Shown: positions 38,965-52,749 of the stretch, piece after piece
Layout of the letters: each line of letters starts with the position of its first letter
Position numbering within the stretch: position 1 is the stretch's first letter
NCBI GenBank assembly: GCA_965153455.1
Contig: OZ234493.1
Span: 27,084,213-27,148,212 of the forward strand
DNA: 64,000 nucleotides
Source: Sphagnum compactum
Lineage: Eukaryota; Bryophyta; Sphagnopsida; Sphagnales
Direction: 5' to 3'
Notes under the pieces: model-generated
The model's input: only the letters and a program-made list of their open reading frames with translations
What the model was told of the DNA's origin: nothing
The model's database searches: none
Made by a program: the position numbers and the translations under genes

Positions 38965-40540
38965 TCAAGAGGCACAGCAAATAGTGCCTTTTATTATCAT
39001 TTGTTCTAGTTTTGGTTTGTTTGCTCTCTTGATGTTGGGTCGTGTCTTCTCTTCCTGTCCTTGCTCCTTCTAAACAGGTTGATAATGCTGGCAATAACAC
39101 TAAGGCAATATGAGTCTTAGGAGTAGTATCAAGATGCTAACCCAAATTCCACTACACTCAAATATTCACAAAATACAACACTCTCTTGATGACATACATC
39201 CTGATAATGGTTGTAACAAAAAGTTGAAATTTTCTTTTCAATACAACTTGGTGCAGGCTGTTCCATGTTTGGTCACTGCCTGTAGCTATGGGTCTAGAAA
39301 TCAACGACCCATTTGGAACAATATGCCTATGCAAGTACATTGGAGGTTGAACCTGCCATAGATTCCAGGTCGAACATGCGCAGTTGGAAAGGCAAGAAAG
39401 AGCTAAAGTTTGAGATGAAACTAACTGAATGGTAGTGGAACTTAGTACTTGAGCCTCTGAATGCTTGGAGGTTCTGATTTTCAATGATCTAGTTCAGAGA
39501 TTGTAAAATTTTTGCTCCTTCAAATCTTGGTGTGCATTATTGCTTAGGGTCCTCTGAGTAAAGGTCACAGCACCCCTATGTTCACTAATTCCCATCATCA
39601 TGCTCAAAAAGAAAAAAGCTTCACTTGTTTCAATTGTTTGTTCCCATTGTGGGTATCAGTGGACATTCTGGAGTTTGATGGTCATAGAGATCAATAACAC
39701 AGGTCTGAAATTCTGCACCCTGAATACAACCCAATGGGAGAAGAAATTATCACAGCAGCAATCTGCATTTTGTTTCCTGTTCCTACCACAGGGGAGACAT
39801 ATCTCAAACTCCAATTTGCAGGTTGTGCAATGGTGGAGATATTGATCATCAATTTATACGTTTGGAGAGTTCGTACAATCTGTAATTCAGCTCTTGTAAT
39901 GGGGTGGCATTATGTAATGGGTCAGACATTATGTAATTGTGTTGGTAATGGGTCAGACAGAAGGAAAATGCACTGACTTCACTGATCATGAGAGCTCGAT
40001 AGCACATAATTTCACCTCATTTGAACAAAACAAAATACACAAACAGGATCAATCCAAAGAGGGATTGAAAACTGGAACAATGTGGCAACACTATTATAAA
40101 AGTGGACTGGACTCCCAAAAACTTATGTTACATGAGGAAGAAGTTTGACTTGTGTCCCGAAGCACCTTTGGCAGACCATGTCATGGTCTAAGGGCATGAA
40201 GCATTTACCCATCACACCTTTTGTGATATCATGATTTGCTTAAGCTCTTAATGGACTCATTCAAACTCCAGGTCCAAGTACCAAGAGACGTATACACACA
40301 ATTAACTCTCGAGTTCCATCAAGGGAGCTTGATCCAATGCCAAATGGATGCCATTGCTGGTAAGAAATTGGAGGCAGGTTGATATAAATGAAACTCAAGG
40401 AATTGCATTTCCTATTGAGGATGTGACAATGTCTTGGTTGTGGGATAAGATAATATTTGAGTGTGTTTTGTATAGGAGAAGGTTTTCATCTAAATCCTCA
40501 AAATCCAAAAGGTAATGGAAGGAAAACCTTCCCCTACATA
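38965..40540. other. Intergenic, 3' of APC6
   Basis: Near-genic composition to about 40.2 kb, probably 3' UTR and decayed repeats; it includes a short direct repeat around TAATGGGTCAGACA (39916-39958). No recognisable coding block was seen. Confidence 0.4.
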
Positions 40541-40955
40541 AAGACCTGGTTGATTTTTCTTTCCATTGAAAAGATTTCTCTTAGCTTTGTTGTTGGTTGT
40601 TGCTAGTTTTTTCTTCAAACTGTGTGTTCATTTGAAAATTGAATTTAAAAATATATATACTAACTTCAAATTTTTTTGTATTTATAGTTTTAAAAATCAG
40701 AAATTAGTTTAATTCAATTTTAAAAAGAAAAGAAAAGTCAAAAAAAGAAAGAAAAGAAAGGGGGAAAATTTTATGTAAAAGAAAACATTTTTTTAAAATG
40801 AGAAAAAGATGAATAAAAGAACAGTACCTTCTGTATTTCATAAGGTACAGTCAAAGAGTTGATGTACCTTCCGGATTTCAGAAGGTTTAATGATAAATTG
40901 AGGTAAATAATCATCCTAAATATACACTACAAAAAATCAACCAGGTCTTTACATA
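40535..40955. mobile_element. MITE-like element, 409 bp, with terminal inverted repeats
   Basis: AAGACCTGGTTGATTTTT at 40541-40558 is exactly inverted at 40932-40949. TACATA flanks both ends (40535-40540 and 40950-40955), a possible target duplication. The interior is AT-rich, with two related short words (GTACCTTCTG and GTACCTTCCG) and no coding capacity. The superfamily is unresolved because the end sequence is not one I recognise. Confidence 0.75.
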
Positions 40956-43900
40956 AGATGTCAATTTGAATAACTCTTAAATACACAATGAAATGTTACT
41001 TGTGTGTTTACTTACTCCATCACTCATATGCAATTGTGTGCCTCTCTAGACATTGATGGGTTGTTGTTTTACTTAGATGAATCATCTGCTTTAATTCTCA
41101 ATGGTTTCTCTTCTCTTCCTTTTTGCTTGTTGCTTTTGGTTTCCTTTTATCTTTGTGTTCAACCCCTTTTCTCCTCGTTTTCTTGGGCAAATGTTGATTA
41201 CAATGTCCCATCCCCTACCCATGCCCCTTAATTTGGTAGATTGTGACTCCTTAAAAGTTTTTGGGCAAGAAGTGAAGTGAAGCATATATCATGGTTGAAG
41301 CTCACCTCTATATCATGGGTCCGGTTGCTTGGTCCATCACAAAAAGTAGAGAAAGTTTTAAAGCTTTTGGACATGTTCAAAGTAGAAGGATAAAATTCTA
41401 GTGAGAATATGACTCATTGGAATTGGTTTTGGTAAGACAACTTTAAGGTCCAAAAAACAACTTATGGAACTTAAAGTTGTCTTACCAAAACCAATTCCAA
41501 TTTGGAATTGGTTTAAAGCCAATTCCCAAGTAAAGGGGAATGGAAATGTGTTTTTATTTATCTATGTTTTTTCTAAAAAATAGTTCAACATCAAAGTCAT
41601 GATCAAAATTTTAATATTTTTTTGTACCAATTTGCATATCATTTCTTTTCAATTGAATTTGAATTCAATCTAATTTGAATTCCATTCAATGTATTTAATC
41701 AATTTGATTAAATTCATTTGAATTTGAACTAAATTTAAAAATTGGAATTCAATCCAAATTGTTGCAATGCCATTCAATATTTCATTTGAATGCAACTTAA
41801 CTATGACAAAATGAATTTTTTTTAATCATTTGATCATAATTGGTAGTGCATAGCAACACAAAGCCCAAGTTGATATAACATTTCCATTTTGCCCTACTAT
41901 GTAGCCTTTTTTTTTTCTAATGGACAAACAAGATGGGAGGAAATGTGATGTTATTTATGACCACTCTAGGGACACATGGGAACTATGGGAACATATGGAA
42001 CATTTAACAAATAATGTGCGATAACTTTAAGAACAAATTTTGGGGATATATGGAAACTTTGGGAAGAACACAACGAACTTATGACAAACATATAAGATAA
42101 AACTAAAAACACATAAGGTCCATGCGATGATATTTATATAAATTTTACTTTAGTTGAATCACATTTTTAATTTATGTCAAGCAATATGAATGGTTGTCAT
42201 TGACATAAAATTCATACAAGTATCCTCATATTCTTTGACATAAAATTAAAATGCGATTCATTCAAAATCACATAGGAAGAAATTCAAATGAAATGCTTAG
42301 CAATGGAGTAGATTTTTGAAATAAATGAAACATAAAATCAGTTGCCTCCCTTTACATATTTCTAGAACTTTGAATTTAAGGCATTCAATGTAAGTTATTA
42401 TGGATTTTGATATAGGCATGTTTGAGGATCACATGTTTATGTCCATAAGGTCTAATCTACCTTTCGTGTTTAAGTGTTGTAGATGCAAATGAATGTGTAG
42501 TCCTTGGCTGAAAGTAAGGCACAACAAATTGGGAGCATCTTTAAAAAAATTATTAAATGATAAGTTAAAACTCATCTTGAAAACACATTCCTTGTATATG
42601 CTATTGAAGTTAAGATTAAGGATAATATTGAAGCTTGTTTTGTGATCTTGTACCTTATACATTCTGCATACTAATGTACCAAAAAAAGTAGAAAAACATT
42701 CAAAAAACCCAACAAAAGCCTTAAAATGCATTTTGCCAAGTTTGTACACATTTCACTCATTTTAAAATTAATTTCAAATTTGAACAATGTTGTGTTTCCT
42801 TTTAAAGAGAACCTCTAGTTGCGAATTTGACACTTTATTTTCTTTTTGGGAGGTTCTCCGAATGTGGGTTTAAGGATGGTTTTTTCAATTTTTAAACCTT
42901 TTGGTTTTGATTAGGGTAGATATTTCAAATTCAAAAGCCCATTCCAAATACAAAAGGGTTTGTTCAAAATGCTTTGTGTATAAAATTTTACAACAAATTA
43001 AGTCCAAGGATTGCATAGGTATTAAGTTGAGCAATTAATTAACACTAGTATTTAAATATAATACACTTGTCTTTTTTTTTTAAATTCACCTAGTCTACCT
43101 AAACAACCTAATGAATTATTTTTTCTGTCTATGATGTCTTGATTGGAATATGTACGATTTCAATTAAATTCATGTAATTATCATGATATAATTTTGAATA
43201 AATTATATAATTTAAATGTATTGAACATGAACATTCATGTATATCATTCAAAAACAATATTTCATTTGTTTGAATATTTAAAATATTTTAATAACAAAAG
43301 ATTCATGCAACTTTTGTACAAACCTATGAAAATCAAATTCTACACAAAATTTGTACAAACTTTTGAAACTTTGATAAATCTGTGTTGTAATTTGATTCTA
43401 CATCACAAGAACCTAACCCTAAACCCTCATATTTAACAATGCCAACCGAGGTTTTTATTCTCCCTTGAAAAGAAATTATTTTACATTTTCACATAATTTC
43501 ACCATTAGTTTTAATAAATTTACATTTTTCTGTTTTCAACCCCTTAAAAAAAATCATATTCCACATTATATAACCTTGATGGAAGTTATGGAATGAGAAA
43601 GAGGCCACGAGCTACCAGAAACAACTGAGTGTAATGAAAATTAAAGTTGTGCTCCTTTCATCCACGAAGAGAGCAGCTATGACCTTGTCCCTTGTGCTAA
43701 TGAGTAGGTCACTAATGAAAGGAAGGTTGAAGGTTATGGCTCATAACTCATGACCTGATAGCCAATCAGAGCATCGAGATTCTCATTAGGGTCAGATATG
43801 AACCGTAAGAACTACACTGGGTTTTGGACTTTTTACAAGGTTGACAAAACTGGGAAGAAGGAACAACACAAAAGAGACGAACTCAAATAAAGAAACAATA

Positions 43901-44995
43901 GTAAAACGAAGGGAGTGCAAACACAAGTAGCAGTTCATGTGCCCAGAAACAACCATAGACATCTCCGGACCTGTCCTTCCCCTACACTTGCAATCCATGT
44001 TGTTCTCTCAATGTGCGTGTTCTAAGTTCTCACACACACTTGATCCACAAGCCATGACCTTGTTCGCCTTGAATCCCCCCTTTCTACAAACATATCACAG
44101 CAAAGAAAAAAGAAGGGTGAATCTTCAAAGATCCCAATTCCATAAACATCTATCTTTAAACTAAGAACTTTGCTTGGGCAATGCACAATTTCCCATCAAT
44201 AACCTTATCTTCTCAGATACGATGTACAGAAGTCTCCTGCATAAACAAACAAGATATTTCCCCTTTTTAAGCCCTGTGGGTATCTAACAACCCACGTGGC
44301 TGGGAACTGACATTAGTCCTAGGGTAAAATGCAACCTTCTGCCTCATATGTGACTTAGCAATGAACTAAAAACCTTTTTTCCTTGTAATAAAAACAGTTA
44401 TTTTATGTCTGGGAACAGGGGTGAAGAGGCCCTTACTCTATTGTGTCAACCTTGCATCTGCCCTACTGTTACAATCCCTCCTCCACTTTTGATGTGTTTG
44501 TGGTGATTTTGTACCCACATAAATGGGAAGGCCCCCTCACTTGACAAGCAATCCCCTCCTTCCCCCTCCCAATTTTTTTGGACTTCTAACACAGAGCCTA
44601 AATCTCACTTCCGGCGAATGGACCCCTTCCTCTTTGGGGGTCTCACCAGTTGCAACCACCCGATGCTTACGCTTTTTAAACCCTTCTCTTTTCATGTGTT
44701 TGTTGTCCTAAAACAACACAACAAACACCATACATTCCAAGCACCCCCACACAAAACACAAAAAGAGAACCTCACCCACCCCTCCCCCCAGTTGTGAATG
44801 TGCAACTCAGTTCTAAAAAAGAGCTCCAAGCCACTAGAAAACCACCATCACTTGGAAACAATTTGCCATCTGTACACTAAACAAAGGTCATGAAAAATTT
44901 ACAAACTACAGAGACCATGCAAGCATTGACCACATGCATGTTGTCATCACATGTATAATTAAGCTAGTAGTGAATCTGTATGTTGAGATTTGAGT
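40956..44995. other. AT-rich intergenic stretch, APC6 to VPS34
   Basis: AT-rich from 41.0 to 43.5 kb. Composition is more balanced from 43.55 to 44.99 kb, which probably includes the VPS34 3' UTR. Open frames (42429-42749 minus, 43143-43436 plus) are low-complexity. Contains the hairpin at 41416-41501. Confidence 0.45.
41416..41501. repeat. Perfect 32-bp inverted repeat with 22-base loop
   Basis: Arm 41416-41447 (starts ATTGGAATTGGTTTTGG) is the exact reverse complement of 41470-41501. The loop is 41448-41469. A smaller near-palindrome built from ATTCCAA/TTGGAAT follows directly. Transcription would give a long perfect hairpin. Confidence 0.95.
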
Positions 44996-47900
44996 CTAGC
45001 GCCAATACTGAGCCCACCGATGTATGGTCTCCACCACTTGCGGAAACAGTGCACTCACACTGTCATTAATCAAAGACTGGAAGAACTGCACTGCTTCTTC
45101 ATCATCCAGGTCTAGTCGGAATTTCTCTTGCAACTGCAGGAATATATCCAGAAAAGAGGTTGGTACAACTGAAACAATGCCATAACAGCTATCCCTGTAG
45201 TCATACCCTGAAACAAGCAAAATTACAACTTTCAATTTTTTTTCACAAAGAATGTCGTACACACCTTAAGGATGCCCTTTTCAGGGTCTGAGGCTATGTC
45301 TGGAATGTTTGCTCCCGCCATCAAATGGAAGAGATTGAGGATGAGGTTGCTTGATTTCCTCAGAATATTGTATGCCTCACAGCAATAGGACTTGAACTTC
45401 CCATAGTGCTGACTGTACATGGGTATACAGCCCAGGCCATACCAGGAGGAAGAGCAAATCAGAAATGCCACTTTTTATAGAGGCAGTGAGGAGCATAAAG
45501 TGTAACAATGTTCATGCTCTAGAACTGGACTTAACAGTCTGTGCAGACAAAGTCACACTAAGAAATTTGGATTGAATATCTTGGGAAAGAGATTGTACCT
45601 TTCTGCACCACCCATTGCTTCAACCATCTCCTTGCACAGTTTCATAGGAGGTGGGAAGGGCTTGGGATCACGCCCTAATATGAAACCAAAGTCTATATGG
45701 AAGAGACGCCCGTCCTTTGTGAGAAGCAGATTATCCAAATGCCTATGGCCCATCATCCAAAAACTCTTGAGAGATGATTGATATGCAATGTCAATGTCTG
45801 CCAACCATGCCATTGAGCAGCGAAGTGTGATAGCACAATTAAATTTTTAATGAAAGCATAACTTGACATCAGATAACTATCAAGAGAAGAACTGTGCTAG
45901 GCATTGCAGTATGGCATCAGAACCAATGATGTTTGGTTGCAGCAAAGAAACAGTTGGTATGTGTACCCACCTGTCACCAACACCAAGGATGTACATAATT
46001 ACACAGTAGCCTGCACAGCTTTTCACAAATGTTTCCAGACAGGCAGCAGTGATGCCAAATGGTCCCTCCTCATCAGGATGGAATTGATGGAAATAGCTCA
46101 CAATTGTTTTGTGATCTGCCAAAACCTGCAGAAGTATAACACACAGTTCAGCCTAACATTGAATATTTGTGAACAAATGGTGAGAGCAGAGGAAACATAC
46201 ATATCCAATTAGCAAATACTACTCCTGCACACAGATTACTACTTCTCTTCATGGACAACAGGTATAAGCCTGTACTTGTGCAAGTGATATAGAAGGAACA
46301 AACTCCACCATGCCCTCATCTTGTGCAGTCGCCAGCACACGGTAGGGTGTGAGTTGCAGATCAAGGTTCTCCAGTTTAAGAAGCCTATCCATTAAAGACA
46401 ACATTTGAATAACCTGCAATACCACCCACACCAATACACAGCAGTCAGTTGAATGAGTGATCAAACTGGCACCAGATGGAAAGAGGGAGAACACAGGAAG
46501 ATTATTGCAGCTGAATAAACCACTGTGCTAGGAAATATATCCACATGTCCATTTGAGGACCATGTACCAGCTGATCTTGCCGTAAATCATCCCCCTTCTT
46601 GAATATGATCTTGCACTTTCCACCACCTTCAGTTCTGAATGTAAGGCGAAGGGGATGCAGAGCACTCTTGAAAATGGATGATTCAGACGGAATGATTCCA
46701 GTAATCATGGTTTGAGGCTCCAAGGGAAGGGGTATAGGCTACAACAGGAAATAGCTTTGTATCAGTATGTCTGCTAAAAATGACAAGCATTTGTACTCAT
46801 CACAGCACCAAGGAATATAATTCATTGTTCTCTCCAGCATTTACTTGCATAAAGAGTGGGAATAAAGGAAACATCAATTCACCTCATCAAAATAAGTTAG
46901 TTCACTTAATAGACCAGAGAGAAGTTGTCGAAGCTTCTCGATCTTCTTCTGAGTTCCACCTCTCACATTCTTGACATCTCGCATGATGGTACAAATTTGT
47001 GCTATTAGTTCTGTTTGATGGACCAAGCACTGCCATAGTTTCTCTCCCCCTTCATCTGCCTCTTTGCTTTCAAGCCTTGCCTGCAATATGGGCCAGATTA
47101 CATGAGAGCCCAACATGAGGCAGCAACATGCCCAACAGAATTACGACAATTAGGATCACATAAGGACCCATAACCTTTCAAGTCTCAAAGGCTATATTTC
47201 AATTGGTTCTGACTGAGGCAAACAGGCTCATGCCTGCGATTATAAAAAAGAAGACACAAGTAAAACAATTTCTGCTAAGAAGAGCATAAATCTTCAATTA
47301 CCTTTGTCATGCTATCTTCAAATATCTCATAGATGGAGTAAAACCTTTTTGCATAACCAGGGTCATGAAGCTCCACTGTCACATACCATCGGAGGAAGCT
47401 TGCAAGTTCAAGTTTTTGAGTAGCTGCATTTGCATAAGCATGGGTTAATCAGCCAGATGACTCAAGATTCTGGCAACATAATAAGCATGTCCCCACTTCC
47501 CCAATAGCTAACACTATGTAAACTAAAGGGCCAGAATAAAAACTTCAATATCAGTGGAATCAAGGATTTTCTTTTGAGTTTTAACAAACCAAGAACCCTT
47601 TGTGCATATACTGGTGATTAAGATCTAAGTCTCTGCAAACAATCATTATGTCCAACAGAACATGGTGGAGTATACTGCAGGGTTGGGTTTTTCCTGCACT
47701 ATGCAGTTATTGTTTGTCAACATATGGGAGGGTTAAATAATCCTACCTCTTTTAACAAGAAAGAACGCAAGTCGGGACTTGTCAGAACGTTCAAAGCGAA
47801 GAGCCTGGACTAGCTGGAGTAAGTAGCATTGTAGTTCTTCATCCTCTGCTCCCTCCAGCACTGTAACAGCATGTCCACGAACCTACAAAACATTCTGGCT

Positions 47901-50900
47901 TCAGATAAGGAAGCAGAAACTGCTATCATCCCCACAGTATGTGTGCCACATATAGCAACCATCACTTGAAATGAACAATCCATCTTCACACTCTTTTTGG
48001 AATTGAGAAAGTCATGTAAAATGTGCAAACAATCTTCTAGCCTTCTTCTAGACAGCCTAGTTCTCAAGACCACAAGACAAGAGACAACCATTACCAAAGC
48101 TGACCCCAGCATCATCAACAACCAAAATCAGGATGAGGAGCATAAACATAGTGCAAATCAAATACCTCTTCACTCTCAAACACTGGGGAGAGAAGCTCCA
48201 GAGCATCCGCAATATCAATAGGTGCCCATCTTCTCATTAGGTCAACAGCTTGTTTTGCTTCCTGTGCAAGTGCAGGTCAACATTTCTCCAAATGAACGCA
48301 CAAAAATCAGGCAGTAAATAGATATTCTGATATATAATCAAGTGATCCTTGCAATCTCATCTATTGTATCAAGTGATCCAAGAAAATGGTATAGAAAACA
48401 TACTTGGGCATCTGTCCAGTCAACACAACGGAGGAACTTGGTAAGTGCACGTTTTTCTAACATCAGAGAGAACCTAAACTTCCACAGGAGCTGTCTCTCC
48501 TCACCACTCAGACTTCGTGTTGGTGGATGGTTCAGAATCTTCTGTATCTCCCTGTAGTTTAGCACAACAATAACTCAATATTTTAAGATATTCATCATAT
48601 ACTTAGACCTCCAAAACATACAGATGGAGGTCAAAAGCAATTCAGCATTGGAAACACAAGGCCTGTCCCATTATGCTCCATAAAAAGTCTATTATTTGTG
48701 CATAAGTCTGACTGAATGTAGGCAAAGATAGAAAAGAAAGAAATGCCAATACTTTCTCTCATTAATGTTGGGCTTCAAGTCACGGTCAATAACGACCCGT
48801 GTTACGCTGCGGGCAAGCTTCAACTGTTTGTTCTCAGATGGGTTTTGCCGGCCAACTTCCGGGTCCCACACAGTTACAAGCTCATTGGAAGGAGATATGG
48901 GTGACTGCATTAACAAATTTGCCCCGAGTTCCTGCAATGAATGCACACTTGTCTGTTAAGGATGAAACAGATATGTGGATAATATGAAACAAAAAATTGA
49001 TTTTCATGCTCACAACATGCCAAACCTTTGGGTATGAACATAAAGTTTTGCCTGTCTTCCAATATACAAAGCAAAGTGTGTGCATTCAAATTCAGATTAG
49101 ATAACCTGAAATGCTACAGGATGCTCAAAAGTGCGTAGATCAACAATTAGATGGAGATGAGTACTCCCATTGCGCTTGCTCTCTTCTTCCTTGATCCGTT
49201 CAATAGCCTTGAAAGTAAGGGAATCCAGCCACTCAATGTGTGCAACCTGCCCTCTCTCAAACTTATTCATGAGCTTTTCAAGGCGTTCCAACTCACCCCG
49301 TTCATGTTTGGGCACCTGAGACCTACTTCCCAGTCAGCCACTGTTTCTTGAAAGCAGCAGTATTATCACAGCAATGGATTGCAAAATGTTTGCAAAACCT
49401 CTCAGAAAAACCTTGTCTGCATTTTTCTTGTATATACACAAAAGGTCTGGACTCCTCACCCTGTACATAACAAATACCTTGCCAGGTGTACTTGTAGGCA
49501 CAGAGCCATCAGCCTCTCTGCCACGCCACAAACGTAGCTTCTGCTTTCCTGTCTTCAACTGCTTCTTGCTGCTGAACAGGCCCAGTGTGGCACTACCAAC
49601 GGCCACTTCTTGCCTTGGTGAGGAGACATCCCAGACCTGATAAACTCCACCAAAGGAGGGGAAAGTCTTATCTTGAAAGTTGTCATCCACAATGAACAGC
49701 TATGATAAAGCTATTATTCCTAAGAGATTCAATACTCATTCAAATTCGTACCACATCCCAGGTTGGAAACAATGAGACCTATCAAGATTTTCCAGCAACC
49801 AATTCCACAGATAAAGCCATTCATATGGTAACAGAAGTAGTTTCAAATCAATAGAAGTTAGACCAGAGCTTGTGTCAAGAACTCACCGTGAGTGCAAGCT
49901 GTGCATTGTCTGTCAGGTCACGATACTTGGCACTAAGTGTAATCAGTTCATTCCACCGAAATGGCTTCTCAATTGAAGCTAGCCTGCAGCGATCACAAGC
50001 CCAGATGCCCACAAACTATTCACATTATGCAACACCAGCACAATGTTCACAGAAAGAAGAAGAAGAAGAAGAATGATGTGAAGTTTGCCAATTAAGCACA
50101 ACTGACTGTCTCTTCACCCCTAGGGTTACTGCCTCATTGTGGACATGGTCAATTCCTACCAATTATAACAAGAGCCTGACATTCACCAAGGTTTACCCCT
50201 AGGTACTCATGTCTCATCAAAGTGACCTGTTTAACCAGCGGCCCCACTAGAGCTGGGTTGGCTATTGTAAGACCTATCATGTCCTAGGGGTGAATGAATC
50301 CACAACCACTTGCAAGGTGCCCAACCACTTGGGTTACCAGCTTCATGCTCATAGGATGAATACTAGTCTGCTTTTGGCCTAGTGTACAACTACCTCATTT
50401 GTTCACAGTGGTGGACAGATTAACACACAAACAGAAATGCAAAGGTCTACTAGGTATTGCGGAACCTGGTCCGTGTTGGAAGGCCAAAGAGAACACCATC
50501 GATGTAAAGTGCACACTCCACATAAAGCTCTAGTGTTGAGTTCACTGTACCATTCATGGTCTCTGGAGAAAGAGAAAGAAGAGACAGGAGGGATCAAATT
50601 TAGATGCTTCACGGCTTAGAACACATAAAACATACTCAAAACAGCACATTATTAGGTCTTTGAATTTTTGGTCTCATGGGTTTGGATCTGATGATGCAAA
50701 ATTCAATTGCACTGCCAAAAAGCAGCTGGAACTTCTTTGATTGGCAGTTGAATGGTCGAGAAACAAGAAAACCTAACTCCAAACCCTAAACCTTCACTCA
50801 AGTTAGGTCCCAAAGCTTGACAAAATCTGCCAGGCAGAAGAGAAGCAGTTGTGCAAATCAAATGTTACTTTGAAACCCAAATTGAGAATTGCAAATAGCC

Positions 50901-51499
50901 ATCAGAAGGCAACTCCTTCTGCAACAACTTTTTTTCTGAGTAAAACTGCAGAAGCTCTTAAAAAGAAGTCTTTTTCCCATACACCAAAAGAAGGTGGCAT
51001 GAACCTGGATCCATCAATTCAGATTCCTCACAAACTTGGCAAGAATATTAAATTTTTTTCCTTCAATTCCTTTGAATTTCTTTAGGTGTATTCCCAATTG
51101 GATGGTGTTTTGTCATATCCAAATCTTTGTAAACCCTTGCTGGCGTCAAAATGCGGTTCTGAAACAAGGCAAAACCCTGTTCCAAAAGCTTCAAATTCAT
51201 GCACGGTCTACATATCACTCTGCATGCGAAGATGATGCTGTGCCGCTTGAGGTCCAGGAGGGATCAATCATCATCCCTAAGGACTCCTGTTATTGAGGCA
51301 TAAATTTAACAAATGGCTTTTCATGGACATGTGACTGGAAACCACAAAATTCACAATGCGAAGGGGGGGGGAGAAGCAGGTCAAGAAACAGACCTGCAGG
51401 AGGACGCACAGGCGTGTCTCCATCCAAAGATTCGATGCGGAATGTGACTGGCAGGTTAATGTCACAGGAAAGAAAGAATCTGAACTCGTTTCCACTCAT
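44996..51499 (-). CDS. VPS34: Phosphatidylinositol 3-kinase, class III
   Basis: Seventeen exons in transcript order: 51499-51394, 50529-50466, 49983-49887, 49636-49478, 49315-49106, 48931-48753, 48551-48404, 48261-48166, 47882-47747, 47423-47302, 47080-46883, 46738-46568, 46413-46276, 46125-45971, 45742-45599, 45412-45265, 45133-44996. All are GT-AG and in phase; 802 residues versus about 814 in Arabidopsis. An N-terminal C2 domain ([21 protein letters not shown]) is followed by the helical PIK domain (NPPTRxL-type [19 protein letters not shown]) and the kinase ([11 protein letters not shown] near 551-562, GVGDRHLDN catalytic loop to N664, HIDFGF at 675-680, C-terminal HRWAQYWR). The plant Vps34 C2 linker (KKSSD-type) is shorter here. 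It makes PI3P for endosomal traffic and autophagy. Exon 2 start is the least certain junction. Confidence 0.96.
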
Positions 51500-52223
51500 C
51501 TCTTCCCCCCTCCCTTTTTCTTTTTTCTTTTTTTGCTTATACAAAACACGTCCAACTATGTTTCATCTCCTTCTCTCCTCCGTTTCATCTTCTTCGGACG
51601 CTTCTCTGAAACAAACACACATGGTCAAGAGCCAAGACCACACCACCAGTTCCAAAAGCGAAAAAACCAATTCCAGACCCAAAAAAAAAAGAAAAAGAAG
51701 AAGAGAGGAGAAGTCGGGGGGTGGGACGCCAAAAAAAACCGCTTGTTCTCTTCAGCAGCAGAGTATCAGATTGTCTACTGAAGTCGGATAGTTGCTCGTT
51801 GCAAGCGCTTTGTTCACCGCAATGCACACAAAAGCGTCGCCTACAACGCAAGCAAACGAAGAAACAAAGACACGGAGCTTTCCTCGTCTCTCTTCCCTCA
51901 CGCCATCGGTGGATAGATGAATGAATAAGTAAGGAAGAGGATGATAGCAAGCCGAATGGGATGACGTCCACGAGGAGCGCTCACGGCTCCAATATTCATT
52001 CATCTCCTTTTTGTTCATTTCTCATTTCTTTACCTTTTTTTGGTTGTTCTCTGAATTTAAATAAAGAAGCCATGGATTTCCCAACAATAGTAATAATAAT
52101 AATATTATTATTATTTACATTTATCATATATAATTATGATAATAATTATATTATTATTATTATTTTAGGCTTGAGATTTAGATTAAGGTGTGTGTGTGTG
52201 TGTGTGTTTTTTGTGTTTCTTTC
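51500..52223. promoter_or_regulatory. VPS34 leader and probable promoter region
   Basis: Upstream of the minus-strand VPS34 ATG. Purine/pyrimidine-biased leader to about 51.9 kb; several overlapping frames here are low-complexity (Lys/Ser/Phe-rich). Beyond 52.07 kb it becomes AT-rich, with a perfect AAT/ATT palindrome (52092-52115) and a (TG)n run (about 52189-52206). Confidence 0.35.
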
Positions 52224-52373
52224 GATGGAATTAGCCTTTTGGTAAATTTGGAGCTAACATTGAAATTGTGAATGATGGAATTAGCCATTTTGGTAAATTT
52301 GGAGCTAAAATTGAAATTGTGAATGATGGAATTAGCCTTTTGGTAAATTTGGAACTAAAATTGAAATTGTGAA
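52224..52373. repeat. Minisatellite, three copies of a 50-51 bp unit
   Basis: GATGGAATTAGCC starts at 52224, 52274 and 52325. Each copy continues with TTTTGGTAAATTTGGA and ATTGAAATTGTGAA. Confidence 0.95.
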
Positions 52374-52749
52374 AGAAACTTTTCAACAGGTGTTGAAGTT
52401 CTTTGGGTAGGCAAATTGAACATTATTGAAAAATCGTTAAATTGGTTAAACTTTTTAAATAGGTAATTAATTTTTATTAATTGTAAAGCATCACAAAACT
52501 TGATACTTATAAAATCCCCAACCTTGGAAAATGTGTACATGAAATCGTACACAATTTTCAAACTAAGCCCAAGGTTTTCAAACTTGGAAATTTTTGTCGA
52601 AACCAAGACTACATAGTTCAATGGTTGCTAGGTTTTGCTAGTAGGTGCTTACAACAAAGGTTTGCCCAATCTCAAAAAAAAGGTGAAAAATGGATGGGGA
52701 AAAAAAAAAAATAATAATATTTATTTGGGGAAATCCATGGGGTAACTTC

